Shown here in pieces: positions 1 to 9,514 of a DNA stretch of 64,000 bases. Every line of letters begins with the position of its first letter. The stretch's first letter is position 1. The translations under genes and the position numbers were made by a program. The stretch comes from Linnemannia hyalina (Eukaryota; Mortierellomycota; Mortierellomycetes; Mortierellales; Mortierellaceae), in NCBI GenBank assembly GCA_019671135.1, contig JAHRHY010000001.1, positions 3,410,001-3,474,000 of the forward strand, given 5' to 3'. Below the pieces are notes generated by a model. That model did not search any database. It was not told the origin of the DNA and saw only the letters and a program-made list of their open reading frames with translations.

Positions 1-545
1 GCAGAGGAAAGTACTTACAGCGACAGAGGCACGCTTGCCCTTGAACCGCTCCGATCGTTTCCAGGTCACAAAGTCCATTGCAAACAGTGCAATTCCTCCT
101 GCAGCGATCAAAAACCTATTTTCACGATCGAGAGTACAGAGGAGGACGAGGATGGATGAGATACCAGAGGATACAATAATTTCAGCACTCAGTGCAACTG
201 TTGCTATTCGTCTACTTCTATCCTTACCCGATAGTGTTGGTGAATCCACAGGCGGAATTGTGGAAGGTCAGTGTCGCCGGGTCACCGAGAAGCAGACAGA
301 TCTTCTGGCCGTTGCCCAACCTATTTTTTCATCCACCATACAAAAAATAATACTCATGTAAGTTGAGTCTCTTTTGCTGTTTGGGTCTATTTATCTATAT
401 CATTATGTATAATAGGTAGTCTTATTACTTACTCCCAGTAGCTGTTCCGGGACATGGTACCAAAGATAATAAAACCCAGAAGGGCGAGGATGGTCGACAT
501 CACAAGGTCGGCCTTGAGGAAACCTGAATCGTGTGCGAATGCCAT
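1..545 (-). CDS. Small multi-span membrane protein, 3' end beyond left edge
   Basis: Visible exons on the minus strand are 433-545, 228-320 and 19-187, with a further donor (GTAAGT) at 13-18, so the gene continues past the window edge. The protein begins MAFAHDSGFLKADL, followed by a hydrophobic helix ending FIIFGTMSRNS. Exon 2 carries a Cys-containing extracellular-type loop (GDPATLTF...NSACGFTN). Exon 3 carries two more hydrophobic segments around SSILVLLCTLD and LIAAGGIALFAMDF, followed by a basic stretch (WKRSERFKGKR). Reading frame is kept across both introns, although the second (188-227) is only 40 nt and is the weakest part of the model. The tetraspan layout with a Cys loop resembles MARVEL or synaptogyrin-like fungal proteins; this is inference from topology only. 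The function is unknown. Confidence 0.55.
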
Positions 546-1275
546 CTTGTGTTTGTTGATGAAGAAGGGAAGAGTGATGGAGGAGGAAGGTGATGTCCGT
601 TTGTTGTAATGGAAGTGATGTACTTTGTGGAGAAGAGGACAAGCCGAGAGCTGCTGTTTTCCTGTTGACTTGTTTAGTCGGTCAACGGTCCTTGGTCTGT
701 GTTGCTGTCTTGGTTCCTGAATGGGACTGTGAGCGGGTCGGTTGGTTGATGAAGGTGGAGGGGTTCCGGACGGTGAAGAATGAACAAAGAAGAAAGAGGA
801 GAAAAGAGAAAGGAAAAGTGAGAGAGAGATGAACTAGATTCCTCTTCCATGTTCTTAACAAGCAGAGAGTCTGCTCTCATTCACTCTCTGCCTCCATTGA
901 AGAACAAACTCCTCCCTTCCGCATTCAAAAAAAGAATAAAACAAGGTTGTCATGTCAAGGGCGCTTTAACGTGACAACGAAATACATCGAAGAAGAGCAC
1001 CGAGCGAGAGCCCTTGCTGGTCGTTCCAATGGAACATCACACATAGACTTCGTTTCCTCTTCTCTTTTTCATTCTCCTTTTTACGCCCGATCACCTTTCC
1101 CTCTCCACTGAAGCATTCCAGACTCAGCTACTCATTCCCTTCCCCATATGGTTCCCCTCTCCCACAATGGGCGTCATCCTCTTACTCCGAGACAAATTGA
1201 GTGACCAACAACAACTGATTGTACCTGAATATCTTTCATTTAATGATTTCAACGCCATTTATCATCAATGACTTG
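546..1275. other. Intergenic, 5' region of the left-edge gene
   Basis: About 730 bases lie between the start of the left-edge membrane gene and the stop of the next minus-strand gene. Pyrimidine-rich blocks (1050-1160) and short spurious ORFs are present. I see no gene. Confidence 0.5.
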
Positions 1276-2939
1276 TCACTCAAAGGTCAACTTGGCGTTA
1301 CCATAGTTAGACTGAAGTCTCACCGCACCCTTTCCCTCGTTGCCGCCATTCTGGAGGACCTTGTGTCCAACCTTCACGGTCTTGGTCATCTCCTGGTAAT
1401 CAATCCAGCTGGCACTCTTGGATGCCTCGCTCACATAGGCGTGTCCGTAGTCGGTCCGGACGTCGATCGAACCCAGGTAGTTGTCGCTCTATTGTTTTTG
1501 TAGAAAGGTAGCACAACAAAAACATGGTTTTAGGTCTTCATCTTGCAGGGGACACAAGGGGCTGTTAATATAAAAAAAGGAGGTGGGGGGAGGGTGAAGA
1601 AGGGACATGATGACTTACGACAGTGGATTGTGCAGAACCCATGTTAGCGCTCAACTCCTGGTGCAAGTCCTGCTCAGGTGCCAGAACAACATCCGTGTCC
1701 ACACGACCAAGAAATGACACTCCGTTAATGTACACATCTCCAACGATCGTCTCCTTCTTCTCCAAAGCAGCAACTTGTTCGTATCCAGAACCAGGACGAA
1801 CGACTGCCTCGATGACGCCAGTGTGGGTCATGATGTTCAGGTTGTGATGAAGCTCTTGAGAGGTCCTGTCACCACCCCTCGACAGGATCGGGTTCGTGGT
1901 CGCGTTGACCTTGATCGACCCCACTGTCGATTCCAGGGTCACCAACAACCCATGTCCCTCAACAGGTTTGGCGGATGCGATATTGATAGACCCTGTGACC
2001 GTAACAATATCCAGACTCTTAGCCTGGACACCACCAACAGCCTCGAGATCGTGCAGGACAACGTTTCCGATAGTAGAACCGAGATGGATCGACTCGAATG
2101 CAATCTTGGAGACACCTCTGACGTCCAGGTCCTGGAGGACTCCACTGACGATTAGACTGTTGTAGCTGCGAAGGGTGGATGGGAAGACGATCTTGATATC
2201 GACCTTGGCACAGAACTTTTTGTTGCGGGGCCAACGACCACGACGACGGCCTGTGTTGTCCTCAGAAGAGAGGACAATTGAGAGCTTTCCATCAACCTCT
2301 GTAACCTCGACCTCCAACCCTTTAACCGCTCCATAAGGATGCCCTCTCTTCCTCATCTCCTTCTCTTCAACATCCTCTTCCTCGAGATAGTTTTTGGTGA
2401 CCCACGCCTTAATAAACACCGTAGGTGTGGAAATATCATCCCCTGTCAAGACCTCGACCTCAGAAGTGATATCGCCCTTATCGAATGCAACCTCAATACT
2501 GTCAGCAGTGTTAGAGGTGATCGTTGAAGGCCCGTCCCAGGGCACCAGGTGATGGAAACAACGATCGTCCGTCCAAATCGTATGGCGAAAACCCCAGTGC
2601 TTGACAACCCAAAAGAACCAGAATAATGAAAGGAAGATGACTGTCCGGCGGATAATCGTTCGTCTCCGTGTATTATCGTGTGCTCCCGCAAGGCCTACCA
2701 AGATCGCCAACAACGAAAAAAGTCACGTTTAGTATCAAAAGGGTTGTATCTTGAATGTAACAAGAGTAAGCGGGAGGGCGTTGTGTTTTGTTCGGGTAGA
2801 ACTTACAGCGCTTGCAGAAGACACCGCGGGTACATCCGCGCTTGGGTTGCTGTGGTCGTCTACTCAAAAGGGACTGGGTCTCTTGTCCGTCGTAGGTGAC
2901 AGGGACATATACCGCATCTGACGCTGGTTGGCTATTCAT
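1276..2939 (-). CDS. Type II membrane protein with a beta-strand-repeat (DUF4097-like) ectodomain
   Basis: There are three exons: 2807-2939, 1619-2694 and 1276-1488. Frame is preserved (133+1076+213 nt, 473 aa). The N-terminus (MNSQPASDAVYVPV) is cytosolic in character, with a basic, Cys-containing stretch, and is followed by one transmembrane helix near residues 56-75 (TVIFLSLFWFFWVVKH). The rest is a long series of short beta-strand units (for example LDVRGVSKIAFESIHLGS and LDIVTVTGSINIASAKP), with a variable acidic linker near residue 130. This ladder-like pattern is typical of the putative-adhesin fold called DUF4097, but I infer that from pattern, not from a search. The C-terminus (RLQSNYGNAKLTFE) ends in another strand unit. 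A surface or lumenal role is plausible. No catalytic motif is visible. Confidence 0.75.
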
Positions 2940-3471
2940 TATGTGAAAAGTGTATGAACAGTAGGGAGGGTGGATAGACAGGAGGGGGAATGGGTCTCTT
3001 TTTATGTGCAAAAAAAATTGCACCTTCGTTTGTGTGTGTGAATGCCAAGAATCGACATTGTGTACGTTGTTTTGTTTAGTGTCTTGGCAGTGTTGGCACG
3101 CAGCTCGCCACTCGCACACACACACAAAGAGGGGACTCTGTGAATAAAGCGGCGTGTGCTCACCTGTTGACCTGTGCGAATAGAAAGAAAGAAATATAAC
3201 AACATACGGCGCGTAATTTTTCTTGCGCCTTTCTTTCTCCCATGAACGCAACCGCGCAACCAACCTTTATTCGCGAAGACAAACCGCAGTAGCCCTCGGC
3301 CACATGGCGCTTAGACACTTCCTGAGAAATGATGTTACCACGGTCCGGTAATCCATACACCTGGGTTTGTATTTGTTGTTTGTTACGGTTTGGTGGCAAG
3401 CAGTTGAGTAAGCACGGCGTCCTCTTGTCAATCCTTAACCTTAGGAACCACGCCTACAATGTTTATAATGT
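2940..3471. other. Intergenic, 5' region of the beta-repeat membrane gene
   Basis: There are roughly 530 bases with a CA/GT-rich patch (3090-3130). I see no gene. Confidence 0.5.
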
Positions 3472-3804
3472 TTATTTACTAAGCGAGCTCTGCTTCTTCA
3501 CTTCAGGAACATTAGAGCCCTGCCGCTCCAATTCGTCGATTTTTGTCTTCACGTTAGCATGTCGTCCGTCAAGCACCTTTTTGTACCACTCCATCGCCCT
3601 TGCCTTGTCTTTCAGAACACCCCAGCCGTTCTCATATAACAAAACGACGTTGTACTGAGTGGTAGCACGCCCTTGATCAGCGGCTCTCTGATACCAGTTC
3701 ATTGCTTTGGTGATATTCGCATGTCGGTACAAGAGGCCAATGTTGTTTTGAGCGCCTTAGTATCCTTGATTGGCCGCCACTCGAAACCAGTCTTGAGAAT
3801 AGTC
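3472..3804 (-). pseudogene. Fragment of a Sel1-repeat protein, with in-frame stop
   Basis: The minus strand reads about three Sel1-type repeats: DWFRVAANQGY, stop, GAQNNIGLLYRH, then NWYQRAADQGRATTQYN and ENGWGVLKDKARAMEWYKKV. The helix-turn-helix signature (AxxWYxxAAxQGxAxAQ) is clear. A TAA interrupts the frame exactly where the repeat normally has an acidic or Ala residue before AQ. No start codon, upstream domain or normal N-terminus is visible, and the fragment ends after a charged tail. Sel1 repeats are solenoid scaffolds for protein-protein contact. I read this as a truncated, decayed copy; a multi-exon gene using only the 3' part is less likely. Confidence 0.7.
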
Positions 3805-4084
3805 TTAGGCACACCTCGACCCATGTTCAACCCAAGTTAAAGGTGTCAGTTAAAGGCGAACTCCAAAAGCAGCGACAAAAAAAAATGCTGTCATAGCAGC
3901 TTACTTTTTCATTACCCACGCCTGTTTCGGGAGACGAGCCCATGGATTATACTCCCACCTTTCAAGCCCAAAGTCTAGCGCGACGCGTACACGACAAATC
4001 AGCGACACATTATTTCTAGGAAGAGTCTTGTACGTATATTTTATTCGATAGATAGATTTGATGCAAAACGGCAAAAATGGTCTG

Positions 4085-4642
4085 CTAAAGGAAAGCAATG
4101 GTAGATCCTATCGCAAGAGCGGCACCAGCAATAAGCTTGGAGCAAGAAGCGCCCACATGAGTACCTCTATTACTGCCAGTGGGTGCCATTGTGGTGGTAG
4201 GAACGGCCACTGGTGTGGTGACAGTTGCAGAAGGCTTGGTAGCCGTGGTTGTGGTATTGGCAGACCCCTCCTCAGGCCCAACAGCAGGAACGCAGCGCAC
4301 ATCTCCCCTAATGTTGATAAGGACTTTCTTGAGGTAAGCGGCATTCTCGTCCGTGCAAGTATCCTGGAAAGTGCAGGCTTTGATCCAGTCATCGTAGATG
4401 GAAAGCATGCAGTTGCATCGTTTTTGCTTAGGTGTCATCTTTTCAAAGGCGCCAGGGCCAATGAAGCCGAAGGTGGACATTGTCTCGGCATCGCAACTTG
4501 GTGATTGCTTCAGGGCGGACGCTTGTATGCAGGTCATACAGGCTTGTTGGGGGACAGCGATCGTTTGGGCCGAGACGACGGTGTTGAGAGACGTGGCGAG
4601 GATGAGGGCCAATGCGGACGCGACGATGACGGAGAAATGCAT
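4085..4642 (-). CDS. GPI-anchored Cys-rich secreted protein, copy 1
   Basis: A 185-residue intronless protein. Residues 1-25 (MHFSVIVASALALILATS...) form a signal peptide cleaved near VSAQ. The mature region has eight Cys in the order C-x2-C-x11-C-x25-C-x-C-x11-C-x5-C-x20-C. A Thr/Ser/Pro-rich stalk (about 125-160) follows, then a C-terminal hydrophobic tail (LIAGAALAIGSTIAFL), typical of GPI anchoring. The same eight-Cys spacing, signal peptide and tail occur in the gene at 6444-6959, so the two are paralogues in head-to-head orientation. The pattern recalls CFEM domains, but the first pair is C-x2-C instead of C-x3-C, so I do not call it CFEM. The likely location is the cell surface; its role is unknown. 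Confidence 0.8.
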   Translation of the reverse strand: MHFSVIVASALALILATSLNTVVSAQTIAVPQQACMTCIQASALKQSPSCDAETMSTFGFIGPGAFEKMTPKQKRCNCMLSIYDDWIKACTFQDTCTDENAAYLKKVLINIRGDVRCVPAVGPEEGSANTTTTATKPSATVTTPVAVPTTTMAPTGSNRGTHVGASCSKLIAGAALAIGSTIAFL

Positions 4643-4779
4643 TCTTGATCTTGTTTGTGTAAGTTGTTGGGGTGGTTTGGGTGGATAAGTAAAAGACAGG
4701 TAGAGGCGTTGAGTGTAGAACTTAGGTTGTTGCGGCTGATGTTGCTATTGTAGGTATTGATGTAAGAAAGAGGATGACC

Positions 4780-4792
4780 CTTTTTATATCAA
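4780..4792 (-). promoter_or_regulatory. TATA element of secreted-protein copy 1
   Basis: The minus strand reads TTGATATAAAAAG, 138 bases upstream of the start codon. The same 13-mer, with matching ACAAT upstream, lies 145 bases upstream of the paralogue on the plus strand. This supports a core promoter inherited with the duplication. Confidence 0.6.
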
Positions 4793-6286
4793 ATTGTGTT
4801 GGCCCTAGACAAGATCAAGAAACACCGACGCCAGTCTCAGTCTCCGTCATTTGTACTCTCATTGCACTGCCTCAAATCCTTGTCCGATACTCAAATTGTC
4901 TGGGAAGCAAGAAAAGATCATGGCAACTGTCAGCACAGCCATTGATGCCCCCTTTCTCCCCTCTCGACTATGAGAAGGTACATACTATTTCCATATGTCT
5001 ATTTTTGAACCCAATTCCTTACTGTTACCTATCCACCTTCATGGTACTTTTCTCACATACTTCGAACTGTGATATAAGACCAACGAAAACACGGAAGGGG
5101 CGCACGGCCATACATCTTATTATTTATCGTTCACATCGTGTTTTCCTGACATCGTTGTGCTCGCTATTTCTGTATTCATAGAATTCGACATCATTAGCCG
5201 TTTTGGCGCCTCTGGTACGCTCGACCCGGTACCTTTTTTTCTTCTTCATTGTCTGTTCCTTCACTCCTCTTGGACGTGTCAATTACAGTTAGTTCACTCA
5301 AAATCAGGTGGAGTAACCTGGCTACCATAGGGCAAGCGTCAGCCCCAAAACGCGTTCGAAACCACAAAAGAAGAAGCAATCAATCATCTCCCCTGTGCAC
5401 CTGTAGCTTATGTTGAATATTATAATAATATTCACTCCTACGTATACATGGTTTTTGTTCATATCGATGGTTGTTATTGAGTGTGCAGTGAAGAAGTGAA
5501 TACAAAGAGAACAGATAAGTGTAAAGTAGGGACATGTAGGCAAACATTGAAAACTGCCATGATCGATATAGATTGTTCCAGCGCGTGTGATTCGTCCGCG
5601 GCGTGAGACAAAGAAACTCATCAGTGGCTGAATGATCACTCGACAGTGCCTGCGCTGTGCCGTACCTTGGGATCGTATTTCATCTCCCTTTCTCAACGTC
5701 TTTTTCCTCACTTCTCTCCTTTGCTCCATTCTCTTCAACCCACACACACATAATCTCATGGACGAGGGCAAGGATCCCTCCCTTGACACAATAACCTCTC
5801 CAGTAACACCTCTCGACAAACAAGCAGGGATTTCCTCGACCCTAACCAAATCGCTCTTCGGCACACTCCGAAATCAACTCCTGCGACCATCGTCCTCCTT
5901 CTTCACTTTTACATTCAGCAAGTTGATGTCATGCAGAATCACCTTGTTCCCCTTCAAGACTGACAACCACAAGGCAAGTACACCGGCGACAGGTTTGTGG
6001 GTGACAAAAAGAGGGCGCGATCAACGTATGGTCTTGTCCAACTGCCAAGTGGAAAAGTGCTATTCATAAGAGAAAGTTAAAAAAGAGGCGCACAAAAATA
6101 GCGAGTACCAACGGCTGTGCAAGCAGTTACTATGATCTTTCCTTGAGTCCCCAGCCAGCTATTTCATCGCCTATTACTTAGGCGACCAAGGATTTGAGGC
6201 CGTGCAGAAAATGCAAGTGACGGATCATCTAGTACTGGCCACTCATGACTATGTTGCATGGTTCGGTTCCAAGGAATAACAACAAT

Positions 6287-6299
6287 TGATATAAAAAGT
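6287..6299 (+). promoter_or_regulatory. TATA element of secreted-protein copy 2
   Basis: TTGATATAAAAAG lies 145 bases upstream of the ATG at 6444. It is identical to the element of the divergent paralogue. The leader between it and the ATG is rich in CAA/CAG triplets, as in copy 1. Confidence 0.6.
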
Positions 6300-6443
6300 G
6301 GGAGATCACTCTTGTTTCTTCTTCTCTCATCAACAACAGCAACATCAAAACCAATAACAACCACAGCAAACACCAACAAAACAACAACATCGCAACACTC
6401 CCTCAACCCATCACCCGAAACAACAAAGCCAGCAGGACCAAAA

Positions 6444-6959
6444 ATGCACTTCTCTACCACCGTCGCGTCTGCCCTAGCCCTCATTCTCGCATCATCCACC
6501 AGTACTGTCTCAGCCCAATGGGGTCCCGACTTCTCTCCCACGTGTCTCGCCTGCGCCGTCCCAGCAGCCCTCTCGGACTCACCCACCTGCAACGATGCCT
6601 TTCTCGGCTCTCTGTCCGATCGAATGTATAAACTAAACGCCACCCAGCGAGAATGCTACTGCCCCTTGAGCTGGAACAACTTCTGGCTCAAAGACAAATG
6701 TGTGTCATCGGGCGCTTGCACCGACAAGGAACTCGAGTCGTCCACCAATCACTTGTACGGGTTCCGATTCACTTTTTGTAGTAACTTAACGGGCGAGCTT
6801 GTCCCTGAGGGTGCCGAGGAGGCGAGTACGACGACGTCAGCATCGGTGCCGACTCGCACAAATGGTGCGGTGGGTGGTGTCGCTGGCGGGTCTTTGATTT
6901 CGGTGGTAGTTGCGGGAGCTGCTCTTGCCATCGTGTCGAGCTTTGGTCTTTTCCAGTAA
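6444..6959 (+). CDS. GPI-anchored Cys-rich secreted protein, copy 2
   Basis: A 171-residue intronless protein. I chose the ATG at 6444 over upstream in-frame codons because the protein then opens with MHFSTTVASALALILASS, matching the paralogue's signal peptide almost residue for residue; cleavage is expected near VSAQ. Eight Cys follow as C-x2-C-x11-C-x21-C-x-C-x12-C-x5-C-x19-C, the same order as in the gene at 4085-4642. An N-glycosylation site is present in KLNATQ. A short Thr/Ser stalk and a hydrophobic C-terminus (ISVVVAGAALAIVSSFGLFQ) suggest a GPI anchor. The product is probably a cell-wall or plasma-membrane protein. Sequence between the Cys has diverged strongly, so the copies may have different partners. 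Confidence 0.8.
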   Translation: MHFSTTVASALALILASSTSTVSAQWGPDFSPTCLACAVPAALSDSPTCNDAFLGSLSDRMYKLNATQRECYCPLSWNNFWLKDKCVSSGACTDKELESSTNHLYGFRFTFCSNLTGELVPEGAEEASTTTSASVPTRTNGAVGGVAGGSLISVVVAGAALAIVSSFGLFQ

Positions 6960-7308
6960 CAATATGAATAACTGCACAGCTGTGGGTAATTTGTCAGTTT
7001 GGCCCGTCGTTGTAGTCGTATCCTTGTAAAGTAAAAAATAGAATGAAAACAAGTGCGTTCCTTAACCTGTTGCTGAAGTTCAGAAGGAAGTAATAGAAAC
7101 GTTAGAAAGTGTTTCAGGCAAAGAGAAAAAAAACGGAATCAACAGCAAGTAACGTATCCAAGCTGCCATCATCTAAGACTCTCGTTAACACTAGCATGTC
7201 AGGTTCTCTCACGCCTCACGGTGCTCACTGAGTATAGTGACAGCCGTACAGTTTTCGTAGCCCCTAGGCGAAACAACTACTGTCCACACCAAACTGTGAT
7301 CAGCAGTA
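6960..7308. other. Intergenic
   Basis: This is the 3' flank of secreted-protein copy 2 and of the decayed ORF on the other strand. It is A-rich around 7110-7150. I see no gene. Confidence 0.5.
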
Positions 7309-7770
7309 CTAGACGTTTGCTTCTAGAACACCACCAAAGTTTCCCTCTGCGGGAAACACAAGGAGGGAATATTCAGCCTTGATCCACACCCTCGGCAGCA
7401 TGGAGTGTGATTCAATACACCGAATCTCCTCACGAAATGGTGTGATAGTCAGCGCATTCCATTCAACCCACTGCCATACCCAGTTTTGCTCCCAAAAGGA
7501 CAAAGAGGGGCCAGGTGTATAACGAGAGGTGGACATGCAGTTTGACACCTGCGGACCAAAGATTAAACTCTTCCGTGCCAAGTCCGACGTCCCTGTAGAC
7601 AGGGTAGAATATGTCTCCCACTGTTGTTCACCAGCATGCCATCCACGAACCATCCTTTTGAGCCGTTCATTCCTGCTCCAAAAACATCCGCGAGTTCCTA
7701 GTTCTCGAATCTTCTTACTATTGTCTGCCTATGACTCCAAGTTACGCCATCCACAGACTGTAAGCGCCAT
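7309..7770 (-). pseudogene. ORF with one in-frame stop, probable decayed gene of unknown family
   Basis: On the minus strand an ATG at 7768-7770 opens a frame (MALTVCGWRNLES) that hits TAG at 7729-7731. It then stays open without another stop to 7309, giving about 140 further residues rich in Trp (GWHAGEQQWETYS, FWEQNWVWQWVEW). The Trp-rich beta-type pattern looks protein-coding, loosely like LURP/tubby-type beta-barrel proteins, but I cannot assign a family. A normal intron spanning the stop would have to be under 25 nt, which is unlikely. It is therefore either a pseudogene with one nonsense change, or a shorter real ORF starting at the ATG at 7651-7653. Confidence 0.35.
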
Positions 7771-8484
7771 GGGTAGAGGGGAATAAATCATAGAGACGAC
7801 GTGTTAGCCAGAACTGAAAGCGCAAAGAAATCACACGAAGGCACACTCAAAAAGCCACTGTCCAAGACCCCACCAGCACACCATACATACCTACGAATGC
7901 CACTGTGAATGCCGCCCTGAACAACAGTGAATGACACCATAAACACAGCTTTACTGGGTCCCATACGTCCTCGTTCTCCTGAGGTAGTAAGTGCAGTGCA
8001 GTGTATGAGATCGTCCATAGCTCTGCCTTTCAAAACAATAAGGCAAGAGCAGTACCTCAGGCGCAACCTCGAGTTGGACCAATGGTGCTGTGGATAGGAT
8101 CTTTTGTGATGATGTGGCAAGAGGATCCTGTGGGCCACCGGAGCAATGCCACAGGCAGGGGCTTTCTATGCATGATTCTTTTTTGCTATAGCCGATCATT
8201 AGATCCGTCCGAAGCGGTTTATCTACGGCATTCCTAGGAGTGGGATAATAGATCTAATTGGCTGCGGATGCGGATGCGGATGCGCCACCAATCAATACTG
8301 AGAATGTTTATCCTAGATCATGAAAAGGACTGTTTTGTAGAAGTCTCAGGACCAGGGGACTATCTTTTCAGGTGCAGACTGCAGGTGCTTCTTCAGTCCC
8401 TGGACACAACTCTTCTTTTTACATTCAATCCTCCTCTCATTCACAAAAACACAGCCAACCAACAGCCACCTCTTACATTCTACA
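7771..8484. other. Intergenic, 5' of the Nudix gene
   Basis: Minus-strand open stretches at 7788-8199 look partly coding (SKAVFMVSFTVVQGG) but have no family match or consistent splice model. A triplicated GGATGC lies near 8266-8282. There is no supported gene. Confidence 0.4.
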
Positions 8485-9463
8485 ATGACAATCACAAACA
8501 AGTCTGTCCAGGTCGGCGTCGGTGTACTGATCATGCATGCCCAAAAAGTCCTCATCGGAAAGCGGATTGGTTCCCATGGCGCCAGTAAGTGTGCCATTCG
8601 CAACTGGTCTCACATTCACTCCCTCGTTTTTTTTGCTTTTTTTTCTCGGTAACGTTACTTTTTGTAGGGAGAGAGCGGTTATACTGATTACAAAGTCTTA
8701 TCTCTTTTCCTCTTGTTTAGACACTTGGCAGTTGGCTGGAGGTATGGCAATCAACAAACACTTTCTTTGCAAGGACTATATGTGTAGCAAACAGCAATTG
8801 AACACCTACAAGCAATCTGCTCACATCCTTTTGCATTCTTTCCCTGTAGGTCATCTCGAGTTCGGCGAAGAGTTTGAAGAATGCGCCATCCGTAAGTCCC
8901 TCTCACACTCGACTTCGTCCACCCCTCTTACATAGTTATTTGGCAACATTACTACTCCTCTGACACCTTAGCTCACTAACTTCAATCAATTAATAGGCGA
9001 GGCATTGGAAGAGACAGGATTGACGTTAGACCCAGCATCCGCAAAATTCGTCACTGCCAACAACAACCTCATGCCCTCCATTGACCGCCACTATGTCACT
9101 GTCTTTGTCGCCGCAAACGTCCTCGGCGACACCAAGCCCAAGGTACATTTACATAACCCCAGACAGCGCCTTCAGCAAATTGTGACTCATGTTGACTGCG
9201 CGCTTTTGTACACTTCATCCTCCGCTCTGTCTAGTGCCATGTTTTATTGTGGCATAAACGCAACGCAAAAAAGTCCTAACTCCATTCACTCCTTTCAACT
9301 GTACGTAACATAGATCATGGAACCATTGAAGTGTGAGGGATGGGAGTGGGTGACGTTGGACCAATTGGCCGACAACAATGGTCCTTACCGCCCTCTGTTC
9401 TCGCCACTTGCCAAGATGGTTGACGAGTACGACCTTAAGGCTCTTTTCGCCAAGAGCACATAG
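8485..9463 (+). CDS. Nudix hydrolase, NUDT15/MTH2-like
   Basis: There are five exons: 8485-8584, 8721-8741, 8850-8891, 8997-9142 and 9314-9463 (152 aa). The joined protein contains a complete Nudix box (G-x5-E-x7-REuxEExGu) spread over exons 2-4: GGHLEFGEEFEECAI then REALEETGL. This supplies the metal-binding Glu residues. The N-terminus VGVGVLIMHAQKVLIGKR and the later motifs DRHYVTVFV and EPLKCEGWEWV follow NUDT15-type enzymes, which hydrolyse (d)NTPs including damaged or modified guanine nucleotides. Substrate is inferred from family only. Exon 2 is just 21 nt, encoding TWQLAGG, and it is needed to complete the motif. The gene converges on FANCL with 51 bases between the stop codons. Length is normal for the family. 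Confidence 0.9.
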
Positions 9464-9514
9464 TACTGGATTTGGAACTAGGACTGGACCGGGTGTAATA
9501 ATGTTCTTTACTCT

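Larger units (their letters stand above)
4643..6443. other. Shared intergenic region between the two divergent secreted-protein genes
   Basis: This 1.8 kb separates two divergent paralogues and carries a TATA element near each end. An open frame at 5758-6069 starts with ATG in a good context but has no recognisable product. In another frame, around 5973-6078, there is a MORN-like phrase (GKYTGD...STYG...LPSGKV) that ends in stops, possibly a relic. I see nothing else with support. Confidence 0.5.

Noticed and set aside
3901..4098. Minus-strand frame ending RWEYNPWARLPKQAWVMKK before a GTAAGC
   Set aside because: It could be an upstream exon of the Sel1 fragment, but no acceptor gives a continuous Sel1 frame.
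5758..6069. 103-codon plus-strand frame starting MDEGKDPSLDT
   Set aside because: The ATG context is good but the product is unrecognisable, composition changes half way, and no splice model improves it.
7788..8199. Minus-strand frames upstream of the decayed ORF
   Set aside because: Residue composition is partly protein-like but there is no consistent start, splice chain or family.
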